NCBI RefSeq assembly: GCF_014649035.1 | Contig: NZ_BMSG01000008.1 | Location: forward strand, 1 to 64,000 | Length of the DNA: 64,000 nucleotides | Reading direction: 5' to 3' | Origin: Streptomyces sindenensis | Lineage (GTDB): Bacteria > Actinomycetota > Actinomycetes > Streptomycetales > Streptomycetaceae | Shown: positions 49,305-57,947 of the stretch, in pieces | Layout: each line of letters opens with the position of its first letter | Position numbering within the stretch: the stretch's first letter is position 1 | Position numbers and translations under genes: made by a program | The notes under the pieces: generated by a model | Told to the model about the DNA's origin: nothing | Databases searched by the model: none | What the model saw: the letters and a program-made list of their open reading frames with translations, nothing else

Positions 49305-52300
49305 CGGCGGATCACCTCGTCGGGCGGGGTGATGGTGCCGAGCACGACGAGGAAGTCCGTCTTCACCGGGCTGAACCCGGGGCCCTTCGCCGTGATGTCG
49401 CGCGGCCCGATCTCGTCCTTGGCCAGGATGAGGAGCTGGGCGATGAACGTGCCGTCGCCCAGCGGCCGGGCCGGGGCGGCAGCGGCGGTGATGCCCGGCT
49501 TCCAGCTGAGCGTGACAGGCGCGCCGGGCGGGAAGTCCTTGCCGCGTACGGAGGTGACGAAGCCGGGTTTGCCGACCTTGGGCACCGCGATGATCCGGGG
49601 CTGGAGGATGCGCAGCGGGATCCGGGAGACGTTGTCGCGGAGGTTCGCGTCGGTGCCGGTGGTGGTGAGCGACGCGGTGATCGTCGTACGGAGCGCCTTG
49701 TCGGGCGAGAGGACGACGCTGATGACCGTGGCGGCGCCGGGCGCGAGGTCGGGGAGCGTGCAGGCGCCCGCGGCGCAGCCTGCCGGGAGCGGGCCGGCGG
49801 GGGTGCCCCGGGGCAGTCCGAGGTCCAGCCGGAGGCCTGTGGCCAGGGCGTTCCTGCCGTTGCGCACGGTGTACGTGACGACCACCCTGCCGCCGACGTA
49901 CCCGGGGCTGGGCTGGGCCCGCACGGTGACGGCGGGTCCCGCCTCGGGCGCGGGCGGCAGGGGTGCGGGGGCCGGGGGCGGCGGGGGTGTCGTCGTGGGC
50001 GGCGGGGTGGGTGCGGGGGGTGTCGGCGTGGCGGTCGGGGGCGGCGGAGGTGTGGTCGGCGGGGCCGTGGTCGGTGGGGGTGTCGTCGGGGGCGGGGTGG
50101 GCGGTGGGGCGTCCTCGACCGGGACGATCGTGCCGGTGGCGTTGTCCGTGGGGCTGGGGTCGATGACGGCGCCGGTGACGGACCAGTTGACGCGCTGGAT
50201 TCCGGTGGTGACGCCGGTCAGCCGTGCGGTGATCTCCACGTCGGTGCCGGGCGGGACGGTGCCCAGGTCGCACTGGGGGGTGCCGGGTGCGCAGGTCGCG
50301 GTGTCGGTGGAGAGTTCCTCCAGCCGTACGCCGGGCGGGGCGTCGACGGTGAGGGTGGTGCCGGGCGAGGGGGCCGGGCCCCGGTTGGTGACGGTGATGG
50401 TCACCTCGGTCTCGGAGCCGACCTCCACGGCGGGCCGGTCGGGCGGCGCGGTCAGCGACAGGTCGACGGACTGCTGGAGGGCGGGCTCCTTCTGCCGTCC
50501 GGCATGCGTGTCGTCGACGGCGGTCAGGTCGCCGGAGGCGATGTCGAGGACGGAGAGCTGCTCCATGGAGTTCGGGGCGAGTTCGCGGCGCGCGGTGAAC
50601 ACGAGCTTGTCGCCGCCGGGGGTCCAGGCCACGTCGCGGGGCTGGTGGGGGCCGGTCACGGTGGTGTCGGGGACCGGCAGGTCGCAGCCGTCGGGGTTGT
50701 CCTTCTGGACGGAGGGCAGCACGACGCGGCAGCCGCCGCCGCGCAGGGGCTTGATGAGGACGCCGGCCTGCTGGTTGACCCTGCCGCCGCCGTCCTTGCG
50801 GTTGAACGCCACCTTCAGGCCGTCCGGGGAGAACGCGGGGCTGTCGTCGATGACGTCGCAGTCGCCGGGGCAGATGGTGGAGCTCAGGTCCCGCTGCCGG
50901 CGGAGGTCGGCGACCGGCACGACCCAGATGTGCTTGTTGCCGCCGTGGCCGTTGATGACGTGGTTACGGGTGAAGGCGAGGTTGACCCCGTCGGAGGACC
51001 AGGTGGGCTGGGCGTCACCGCCGGTCTGCTGCCCCTCGGGCGGCCGGATCTCGTCGAGGATCTCACCGCTGGCGACATCGGCGAGGAGGATGCGGCTGGG
51101 GCCCGCCGCGTCGCCGGTGCCGCCGGGCGAGGTGCGGGTGAAGGCGAGCTTGGTGCCGTCGGGCGAGAAGGCGGGGTCGGTGTCCCAGTCGTTCGGGCCT
51201 CGCCCGGCGAGCGGCAGCACCGCCGCGTTCCCGCCGTCGGCGTCGGCCATCCAGATCCGCTCGGTCCGCCCGGCGTCGGTGTCCTCGAAGCGGGTGACGA
51301 CGATCCGGCGGCCGTCGGGGGTGTAGCTCTGCCGCTCGGTCCAGGGGTCGAAGCCCGCGGCCGGACTGAACAGCGGGTCCACGGCGGGGTTCTCGTTGGT
51401 GCGGGCCGCCGGGTCCTCCTTGAGGATGGTGAGGCCCAGGTCGCGGGGGTCGGAGCCGTCCTGGCGTACGTCCTGGAGCGTCACGATCTGCGCGGCGGCC
51501 AGGAGTTCGTCGGGCTTCCTGACGGTCTCGGGATCCGGTGTGATCCGGGGGACGACGACGGTCCCGGCCGGGGGGAACCAGGTGGGCGGCCCCACCTGGC
51601 GGTTCTCGTTGACCAGTTGGTCCGGCGGGTTCGTGCCGTCGAAGGCGGTCACCCGGTAGACGTGGTCGAAGTCGTCGCAGCCGCAGGTGTGGTACGGGCT
51701 GAGGAAGACGACGTCCTTGCCGTCGGGCAGCCAGGAGGCCGACCGGGTGCCCCACTCGGCGTGCCCGCCGGCCAGCAGCGGGCGGTCGGTGCCGAGCCCC
51801 TCGGTGGCCCGCAGTTCGGTGCCGTCGTCGACGTCCGGGTCCGGGTCGGTGGTGAGGGTGTACGCGACGGTGTTCCGGTCGGCGGGGTCGGTGCCCGGGT
51901 TCCAGGACGGCTCGGTGGCGTCGCCGGCCCCCGCGTCGCTGATCCGGGTCTGCGGGCCGCCCGCGACGTCCCGCACGTAGATCTGCCAGCCGCGCGGGGC
52001 GTCGCCGTCGCAGGCGTACGCGATCCTCGTGCCGTCCGGGGACCAGGTCGGGGACTCCTCGTTGTCGGCGGTGTCGGTGAGCCGCCGCGGGTTCGAGCCG
52101 TCGACACCTACCGACCACAGATCGCGCTGGACCGTTCCGCCGGGGCCGGGCTCCGCCGAGTCGAAGACCACGGTCCGTCCGTCCGGGGAGAGTTCGGGGC
52201 GGGCCGCGTCCCGGCCGTCGGTGAGCCGGCGCACCGACCCGTCCGCGCCGCGCAGGTACACCTGGGGCTTGGCGCTGTCGCGCAGGCTGGTGAAGACCAG

Positions 52301-52588
52301 GACGTCACCGCGGGCGGAGGGGTCCTGGTCGTAGTGGGCGGGCCCGTCGCCGAACAGCGGGTCGGTGTGGTCCTGGTCGTTGGCCCGTCCCAGGCTGCGG
52401 TGTTCGGTACCGGCGAAGGCGATACGCCCCGCCTGGGCCGGTCCGGTATCCGCCGGAGCGGCGACGGCCTGGCCCGCCCCGTCCGGTGCGGCGGCCGAAC
52501 CGACCAGCAGCAGCGGCGCCAACAGCACCACCGCGCCGGTCAGTCGGCCCAGCCGGGAACGCTTCGCCGGGCCAGCAGTGCCGGTCAC
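49301..52588 (-). CDS. Large exported TolB/PD40 beta-propeller protein with DUF11 domains
   Basis: 1095-aa protein. A signal peptide-like N-terminus (hydrophobic about 17-40) is followed by repeated PD40 blades, e.g. 'DAARPELSPDGRTVVFDSA' and 'SPTWSPDGTRIAYACDGD', to about residue 570. Two immunoglobulin-like DUF11/CARDB domains flank a 55-residue Pro/Thr linker. It is probably exported and acts on the cell surface or outside. The GTG at 52588 has GAGGTG upstream. Coupled to the DUF4255 gene by ATGA. Such a protein is not a known structural part of the tube or sheath. Confidence 0.8.
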   Translation of the reverse strand: MTGTAGPAKRSRLGRLTGAVVLLAPLLLVGSAAAPDGAGQAVAAPADTGPAQAGRIAFAGTEHRSLGRANDQDHTDPLFGDGPAHYDQDPSARGDVLVFTSLRDSAKPQVYLRGADGSVRRLTDGRDAARPELSPDGRTVVFDSAEPGPGGTVQRDLWSVGVDGSNPRRLTDTADNEESPTWSPDGTRIAYACDGDAPRGWQIYVRDVAGGPQTRISDAGAGDATEPSWNPGTDPADRNTVAYTLTTDPDPDVDDGTELRATEGLGTDRPLLAGGHAEWGTRSASWLPDGKDVVFLSPYHTCGCDDFDHVYRVTAFDGTNPPDQLVNENRQVGPPTWFPPAGTVVVPRITPDPETVRKPDELLAAAQIVTLQDVRQDGSDPRDLGLTILKEDPAARTNENPAVDPLFSPAAGFDPWTERQSYTPDGRRIVVTRFEDTDAGRTERIWMADADGGNAAVLPLAGRGPNDWDTDPAFSPDGTKLAFTRTSPGGTGDAAGPSRILLADVASGEILDEIRPPEGQQTGGDAQPTWSSDGVNLAFTRNHVINGHGGNKHIWVVPVADLRRQRDLSSTICPGDCDVIDDSPAFSPDGLKVAFNRKDGGGRVNQQAGVLIKPLRGGGCRVVLPSVQKDNPDGCDLPVPDTTVTGPHQPRDVAWTPGGDKLVFTARRELAPNSMEQLSVLDIASGDLTAVDDTHAGRQKEPALQQSVDLSLTAPPDRPAVEVGSETEVTITVTNRGPAPSPGTTLTVDAPPGVRLEELSTDTATCAPGTPQCDLGTVPPGTDVEITARLTGVTTGIQRVNWSVTGAVIDPSPTDNATGTIVPVEDAPPPTPPPTTPPPTTAPPTTPPPPPTATPTPPAPTPPPTTTPPPPPAPAPLPPAPEAGPAVTVRAQPSPGYVGGRVVVTYTVRNGRNALATGLRLDLGLPRGTPAGPLPAGCAAGACTLPDLAPGAATVISVVLSPDKALRTTITASLTTTGTDANLRDNVSRIPLRILQPRIIAVPKVGKPGFVTSVRGKDFPPGAPVTLSWKPGITAAAAPARPLGDGTFIAQLLILAKDEIGPRDITAKGPGFSPVKTDFLVVLGTITPPDEVIRR

Positions 52589-52692
52589 GGCCCACCTCAC
52601 AGTCTGTCGATCGACTCTCCACCGGCCAGCCTCGCGCTCGGGCGGGGCCGGGGAACAGGCCGCGAGTACCCGGAACGGGGGAAGGGACCGCT

Positions 52693-52820
52693 GCCCTTTG
52701 CGGCGGTCGCCCCGCGGACCGCCGCCCCTTCGCGGCGGTCGTCGCGGGAACCACTGCCCCTTTGCGGCGGTCATCGCGGGAACTACGGCCCCTTTGCTGC
52801 GGTCGCCCCGCCTCAGATCA
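52693..52820 (-). repeat. Four 32-nt tandem units at the luxR 3' end
   Basis: CCCCTTTGCGGCGGTC recurs at about 52693, 52725, 52757 and 52789 with an exact 32-nt period; each unit continues with GTCGCGGGAAC-like sequence. The last unit abuts the luxR stop codon (52813-52815). Confidence 0.9.
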
Positions 52821-53535
52821 GCCCGTGGCGCATCGCGTACCCCACCGCGTGGGCCCGGTTGCGCAGTTCGAGGCGGGTCGCGACCTCGTGCAGCACGTTC
52901 TTGACGGTGCGTTCCGAGTACGAGGTCTTCCGCGCGATCTCCGCGGTGTCGCAGCCCTCCGAGACCAGCCGGATCATCTCCGCCTCGCGCGCGGTGAGGG
53001 TGGACAGGGTGAGCCCCCGGGGGTCGAGGACCGTGCGCTGGAGGGAGCTGACGTGGTCGAGGAGCTTGCCGAGCAGATCGCCCGGCAGGACGCCCTCACC
53101 GTTGGCCATCGCCCGCACCAGGTGGACGAGCCGGTCCTGGTCGGCCTCACCGCGCCGGAGGACGGCGGCGACCCCGCACTCGATCATGGTCTGGAGGGCG
53201 CCCGACTCGAAGTACCCGACGACCAGTCCGGTGCGGGTGGAGGTGTTGCGCTGGAGGCGGTGCAGGAGCTGGACGGTGTGCTCGCCCACCGTGTCCACCA
53301 CGACCAGGGAGACCTGCGCCCGGTCCGCCTCGGCCTCCGGCAGCAGTTCTATCTCGGGACGCACGCGCAGTTGGTGGATCATGCCGGTCTGCAGGATCAG
53401 GTCCTCCGCGTACACCGCGACGGAGACCCTGCCCCCGGGCGCTCCCCCGGCTCCGGGGGTGCGGCGGTCGGCTGCGTCGGGCCTGCGGTACTGCCCGCGC
53501 GCCGCCGTGCTGGTCGTCGTTTCCGTGATCGTCAT
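52813..53535 (-). CDS. LuxR-type regulator with atypical receiver domain
   Basis: 240-aa NarL/FixJ-like regulator. The receiver-like domain starts near 37 (VSVAVYAEDLILQTGMIHQL); the expected phosphoacceptor is D in VVVD (about 79), while the conserved Lys region reads RRGEAD, so phosphorylation may not occur. The C-terminal HTH is 'TAREAEMIRLVSEGCDTAEI...SYSERTVKNVLHEV'. No sensor kinase is adjacent. It lies at the centre of the CIS locus, divergent from the membrane gene, and is the likely local regulator. Confidence 0.87.
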   Translation of the reverse strand: MTITETTTSTAARGQYRRPDAADRRTPGAGGAPGGRVSVAVYAEDLILQTGMIHQLRVRPEIELLPEAEADRAQVSLVVVDTVGEHTVQLLHRLQRNTSTRTGLVVGYFESGALQTMIECGVAAVLRRGEADQDRLVHLVRAMANGEGVLPGDLLGKLLDHVSSLQRTVLDPRGLTLSTLTAREAEMIRLVSEGCDTAEIARKTSYSERTVKNVLHEVATRLELRNRAHAVGYAMRHGLI

Positions 53536-53739
53536 CGTTCCGTGCCCGTCTTCCTCAGGTACTTCAGCCCGATATGCCTGCTGTGCTCGTGATCGCCCGT
53601 GCCGGCCGGGGCAGGGCGAGCGGGCCCGGCGCGGGGGCGCGGGGACACCGTGCCGGTGGGCCCGCGGGGCACCACCGCTGCCCGCTTCTTGCCCTTGCGT
53701 CTCTGCTGCCGGGCCGCACCGGCGGCCTAACGTCGCAGA

Positions 53740-55086
53740 GTGACCACATCTGCCGAACTCGCAAGCCCCACGGTGACGGTGTCGCCGGGCGGCACCGCGA
53801 CGACCACCCTGACCGTGCGCAACGACGGCGACATCGTCGAGGCCTACTCCCTCGCAGTGGTCGGTGACTGTGCCGCCTGGACCACCGTCGAGCCGGCGCG
53901 TGTGTCGCTCTACCCGGGCACCTCCGAGACGGTGACCCTCACCTTCGCCCCGCCCCGATCCCACGAGGTCCGGGCGGGCGAGACCCCCCTGGCCGTACGG
54001 GTGCTGCCCGCCGAGCGCCCCGAGTCGGTGGTGGTCCCCGAGTCCACGGTGACCGTTGAGCCCTTTCACGAGCTGCGCGCGGAGCTGGAACCGCGCCGCC
54101 GCCGGGGCTGGCTGGGGGCCCGGTTCCGTACCGCCGTGCAGAACAGGGGCAACACTCCGGTCGACGTGGCCCTGACGGGCCGGCAGGACGGGGAGGATCT
54201 GCGCCTCGCCTTCACGCCGGACAAGAAGCGGCTGGAGCCGGGCGAGTCCGCGGAGGTGGCGCTGAAGGTCCGGGCCCGGAAGCTGATCTGGTTCGGCGAG
54301 CCCGTCACCTGGCCGTTCGAGGTCCTGGCGGCCGAGGGCGGTGAAGCGGACGCCGAGGCCGGGACGGCCGCCGAGGCCGGACAGCCCGGTGAAGCCGAGC
54401 CGCTGCCCGGGGAGTTCGCGCAGATACCCGTGCTGCCCAAGTGGCTGCTGATCGTGCTGGCCGCGCTGCTGGCCCTGCTGCTCGCCTGGTTCGCCCTGGT
54501 GCGGCCCGCGGTGCGGAGCACCGCCGAGCAGGCCGGAACGAAGGCCGCGCAGGAGGAGACCGAGCGGGGCAAGGAGCAGGGGTCGGCGCCGCCCGGCGGT
54601 GCGGAGAACCCGGCAGGCGGCCAGGGCCGGGGGACCGGTCCGGACGGCACGGGCCCCGGCGGGGCCGGATCCGGCCCGGACTCCCCCGGCGGGGGCGGCG
54701 GCACGGGCGGGAGCGGTGGCGGCGGGGGCGAGCAGGCCTCCAGGACCATCGACGTACAGACCCGTGCGGGGGCCACGGGGGAAGGCACCTACAAGGTTCC
54801 GGCCGGGAAGGTGTTCCGCGTCACGGACGTCGTGGTGGCGAACTTCCAGGGCGACGAGGGCCTCGTGACGATCTCCTTCGGCGAGAACAAGATCACGACG
54901 ATCGCTCTGGAAACCTTCCGCAACCAGGACTATCACTGGGTCACCCCCATTCAGGTTCCGGAGAACGCCGCCGTCACCGCTTCCGTCACCTGCGCCAAGC
55001 CCGGCACTCCGGCAACCGGAACACAGGCTTCCGGGTGCCATCAGGTTCTGAATGTCAGCGGCGTACTGAGCGATCTCGCTCGATAG
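53740..55086 (+). CDS. CIS-associated membrane-anchored protein
   Basis: 448-aa protein. Residues 1-110 and 110-190 are two beta-sandwich (Ig-like) domains ('TVSPGGTATTTLTVRNDGD', 'FRTAVQNRGNTPVDVALTG'). One strong helix, 'PKWLLIVLAALLALLLAWFA' (about 234-253), follows; then a 70-residue Gly-rich linker, then a C-terminal beta domain ending 'VLNVSGVLSDLAR'. The domains before the helix resemble 'hydrolytic proteins' of Streptomyces CIS loci. It could hold the injection system at the membrane. GTG start with no clear ribosome site; an 11-nt tandem array begins at its stop. Confidence 0.82.
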   Translation: MTTSAELASPTVTVSPGGTATTTLTVRNDGDIVEAYSLAVVGDCAAWTTVEPARVSLYPGTSETVTLTFAPPRSHEVRAGETPLAVRVLPAERPESVVVPESTVTVEPFHELRAELEPRRRRGWLGARFRTAVQNRGNTPVDVALTGRQDGEDLRLAFTPDKKRLEPGESAEVALKVRARKLIWFGEPVTWPFEVLAAEGGEADAEAGTAAEAGQPGEAEPLPGEFAQIPVLPKWLLIVLAALLALLLAWFALVRPAVRSTAEQAGTKAAQEETERGKEQGSAPPGGAENPAGGQGRGTGPDGTGPGGAGSGPDSPGGGGGTGGSGGGGGEQASRTIDVQTRAGATGEGTYKVPAGKVFRVTDVVVANFQGDEGLVTISFGENKITTIALETFRNQDYHWVTPIQVPENAAVTASVTCAKPGTPATGTQASGCHQVLNVSGVLSDLAR

Positions 55087-55192
55087 AAAGACGTTAGAAG
55101 GACATTGGAAGGACGCTGGAGGGGCGTTGAAGGGACGATAGAAGGACGGCGGAAGGGCAGGAGAAGGGCGCGCGGAGGGCGTTCGGAGCACG
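55083..55192 (+). repeat. Ten 11-nt tandem units starting at the stop codon
   Basis: From 55083 the sequence divides into ten 11-nt units of pattern NNRGAAGGACG (55083, 55094, 55105 and so on to 55182), the last degraded. The first unit, ATAGAAAGACG, contains the TAG stop (55084-55086) of the membrane protein gene. Confidence 0.9.
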
Positions 55193-55864
55193 GCGGAATC
55201 AGCGACGCCGAACCCTCTGTCGCGCCTCTTGACGAGACAACAACAGAAACCCGGCCGGGAGGAAACCCGGCGTGCCGGGCGGTGGCGAATACCCCCTCCC
55301 CGCCGCGCCGAAGATCTCCCCCGATTCGGTCGTCCGCGACGTCAGCGGCACCGGAAGAATATCTGCTTCCGGTGGCCGTGCGCACGAACAAGCCTGCTCA
55401 GAAGCGGTTCTGATGGTTCGACGAAGGTCGACTGATGCCCGTTCGGAGCGCTTTCGCGCCCGTTTCCCTCGTCCGCACCCGATCGAATCCGCCAGTCTTC
55501 GCGACCCATTCTGGCCGAATCACATCACCTCGGCGCGCTTGCCCCGCACCCCCCGGACGGATATGGGCCGTCGACGGTTTACCGGGAAAAAGAGATACCC
55601 AACACATGGGGTCCCCGGCGCGCCGTCTACCCTTCCCCCGAGCCCGTGTGATGTGGCCGGTTTGATCCCTTCCGTAACACGGTGTTTTCCTTCTCTTCAC
55701 GAGGAAGGTGAAATGCGCGTGGGTGAACGGGAATAGCGGCGAAGGGTTGCGACCTGGCCGCCGAGGGCAGGGTTACCCGGCGTACGAGAGCCCGGAAAGG
55801 GCAGTCTCCTTGCCCCGTGTCCAGGACTCCGGGGCCTACTCCCGGCCCGTGCGGCCGGTCAAGA
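55193..55864 (+). other. Long leader region upstream of the sheath gene
   Basis: About 670 bp without a long gene. It is lower in GC than the flanks. It holds an inverted repeat AACAC-G-GTGTT (55676-55686), a seven-codon ORF with GAGGAAGG upstream (55713-55736), and then the hairpin at the sheath ribosome site. Promoters of the sheath operon should lie here. Confidence 0.6.
55713..55736 (+). CDS. Possible leader peptide (7 codons)
   Basis: ATG at 55713 with GAGGAAGGTG upstream, then codons for MRVGERE and a TAG at 55734-55736. Too short to prove, but placement in a 700-nt leader and the good ribosome site make it a candidate upstream ORF. Confidence 0.3.
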   Translation: MRVGERE

Positions 55865-55891
55865 CTGGGCGGTGATCGAGTGACCGTCCAG
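55865..55891 (+). promoter_or_regulatory. Hairpin directly before the sheath ribosome binding site
   Basis: CTGGGCGGT pairs with ACCGTCCAG (nine pairs, one G-U) around a 9-nt loop; AAGGAG follows at once and the sheath ATG is at 55903. It could control translation as an RNA stem, or be a DNA operator. Confidence 0.5.
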
Positions 55892-55902
55892 AAGGAGCGA
55901 GC

Positions 55903-57444
55903 ATGCCGTCGTACCTCACCCCCGGTGTTTACGTGGAGGAGGTGCAGTCCGGAGCACGGCCCATCGAAGGAGTCGGCACCGCGGTCGCAGCCTTCGTCGG
56001 CTTCGCGGGGACGGGCCCCTTCCACCAGCCGACGCTGGTGACCAACTGGGACCAGTACGTGCAGACGTTCGGTGCCTTCACCGCCGACACCTATCTGGCG
56101 CACGCCGTCCACGGCTTCTTCGCCAACGGTGGCGGCGCGGCCTACATCGTGCGCATCGGCGGCCCCGCGCAGGGCGCCGAGCCCGCCGGCCAGGGCTCCG
56201 TCGCCCAGGCCCCCGCCCCCGTCGCGCTCGGCGGCTTCCTGGTCGCCGCCAGGCCCGGCACGGGCGACGGCCTCTCCGTGGAGATCGCCGACGCCGAGGG
56301 CGAGAACCCGCCGGAGGACCGCTTCCGGCTGCTGGTGCGCCAGGGCGGCAAGGCCGTGGAGACGTACGACGTCTCCACCCGCAAGAACGTCAAGGGCTAT
56401 CTGGTCACCCAGACCCGCGACTCCAAGCTCATCCAGGTCACCGAGCAGCCCGGCACGGCGCAGAGCCGCCCGGAGAAGCAGACCGTGGCCCTGGCCCCCG
56501 CGGCGGCAACGGCGCCCGGCAGCGGCGTGGCCCGGCTGGACGCCTCCGAATACGTGGGCGACGCCTCCGCGCGGACCGGGTTCGCCGGGCTCGAAGCGAT
56601 CGACGAGATCACGATGGTCGCCGTCCCGGACCTGATGAGCGCCTTCCAGCGCGGCGACATCGACGCCGAGGGCGTCAAGACCGTGCAGCTCGCGGTCATC
56701 TCGCACTGCGAGCAGATGGGCGACCGCGTCGCCGTCCTCGACACCCCGCCCGGCATGAACGCCCAGCGTGTCCGCACCTGGCGCAACGAGGACGCCGGCT
56801 ACGACTCCCGCTACGCCGCCCTCTACTACCCGTGGGTCAAGGTCTTCGACCCGGCGAGCGGCCGCAACTCCCTGGTCCCGCCGAGCGGTCACGTGGCCGG
56901 TGTCTGGGCCCGCAGCGACAACGAGCGCGGAGTCCACAAGGCCCCCGCCAACGAGGTCATCCGGGGTGCCGTGGACCTGGAGATCCGGCTCTCCAAGGGC
57001 GAGCAGGACCTCCTCAACCCGATCGGTGTCAACTGCGTGCGCGCCTTCCCCGGCCGCGGCATCCGCATCTGGGGCGCGCGCACCCTCTCCTCCGACCCGG
57101 CCTGGCGCTACCTCAACGTCCGCCGGCTCTTCAACTACCTGGAGGAGTCCATCCTCCTGGGCACCCAGTGGGTGGTGTTCGAGCCGAACGACGACCGCCT
57201 CTGGTCGAGCATCCGGCGCAACGTCACCGCGTTCCTCACCGAGGAGTGGCGACGCGGAGCGCTGTTCGGCCGCACCGCCGAGGAGGCGTTCTACGTGCGG
57301 TGCGACCGGAGCAACAACCCGCAGGAGTCGATCGATCTCGGTCAGGTCGTCTGCGAGATCGGGGTGGCGCCGGTGAAGCCCGCGGAGTTCGTGATCTTCC
57401 GGCTCTCGCAGTTCTCGGACAGCACCAGCCTCGTCGACGAGTGA
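55903..57444 (+). CDS. Contractile sheath protein of the injection system
   Basis: 513-aa phage-tail-sheath-family protein. N-terminus 'MPSYLTPGVYVEEVQSGARP' carries the sheath handshake strand; the C-terminal domain 'NLLGTQWVVFEPNDDRLW'-like segment ('ILLGTQWVVFEPNDDRLW', about 420-437) and 'GWIEI/FRCDRSNNPQ'-type end are typical of T4 gp18/Pvc2-like sheaths. It polymerises around the inner tube and contracts to drive it. First gene of the structural operon; the tube gene follows after 62 bp. Confidence 0.96.
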   Translation: MPSYLTPGVYVEEVQSGARPIEGVGTAVAAFVGFAGTGPFHQPTLVTNWDQYVQTFGAFTADTYLAHAVHGFFANGGGAAYIVRIGGPAQGAEPAGQGSVAQAPAPVALGGFLVAARPGTGDGLSVEIADAEGENPPEDRFRLLVRQGGKAVETYDVSTRKNVKGYLVTQTRDSKLIQVTEQPGTAQSRPEKQTVALAPAAATAPGSGVARLDASEYVGDASARTGFAGLEAIDEITMVAVPDLMSAFQRGDIDAEGVKTVQLAVISHCEQMGDRVAVLDTPPGMNAQRVRTWRNEDAGYDSRYAALYYPWVKVFDPASGRNSLVPPSGHVAGVWARSDNERGVHKAPANEVIRGAVDLEIRLSKGEQDLLNPIGVNCVRAFPGRGIRIWGARTLSSDPAWRYLNVRRLFNYLEESILLGTQWVVFEPNDDRLWSSIRRNVTAFLTEEWRRGALFGRTAEEAFYVRCDRSNNPQESIDLGQVVCEIGVAPVKPAEFVIFRLSQFSDSTSLVDE

Positions 57445-57506
57445 CCCTCGCGGCCCTTCCCCACCACCCGCAGCACCATCGCAACCGGAACAGGTGACAC
57501 ACAGTC

Positions 57507-57947
57507 ATGGCAGAGGGCGACGCTCTTTCCACCCACATCTTCGGCGTTCAGCTCGGCGGCTATCTCGTGGAGTCCATCCAGGAGATCAGCGGCATGACCG
57601 TCGAGGAAGAAGTCGTCGAGGTCCGCCAGGTGACCGCCGACGGCAAGCAGATCATCCGCAAGCAGCCGGGTGCCCGCCAGGCGGGCGAGGTGACGATCAC
57701 CCGCGGGCTCGACAAGAGCAGCGAGTTCACCACCTGGATCAAGGAGACCCTCAACAACGGGGCCGTCGACACCGCCCGGCAGAACCTCACGATCGAGATC
57801 AAGGACTCGACCGGTGAGACCGTCCGCCGCATCCAGCTGATGCAGGGCTGGGCCTCCAAGTGGGAGGGCCCCTCGCTCAAGGCCGGCGAGTCCAGCGCGG
57901 CGACGGAGACGGTGACCATCACCTTCGAGGAGATCGTGGTCGAATGA
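57507..57947 (+). CDS. Inner tube protein (Pvc1/gp19-like), first copy
   Basis: 146-aa T4-gp19-family protein forming the rigid inner tube. Recognised by 'FGVQLGGYLVESIQEISGM', 'RQPGARQAGEVTITRGLDKS' region and the end 'TETVTITFEEIVVE'. Overlaps the next gene by ATGA (57944-57947). Confidence 0.95.
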   Translation: MAEGDALSTHIFGVQLGGYLVESIQEISGMTVEEEVVEVRQVTADGKQIIRKQPGARQAGEVTITRGLDKSSEFTTWIKETLNNGAVDTARQNLTIEIKDSTGETVRRIQLMQGWASKWEGPSLKAGESSAATETVTITFEEIVVE

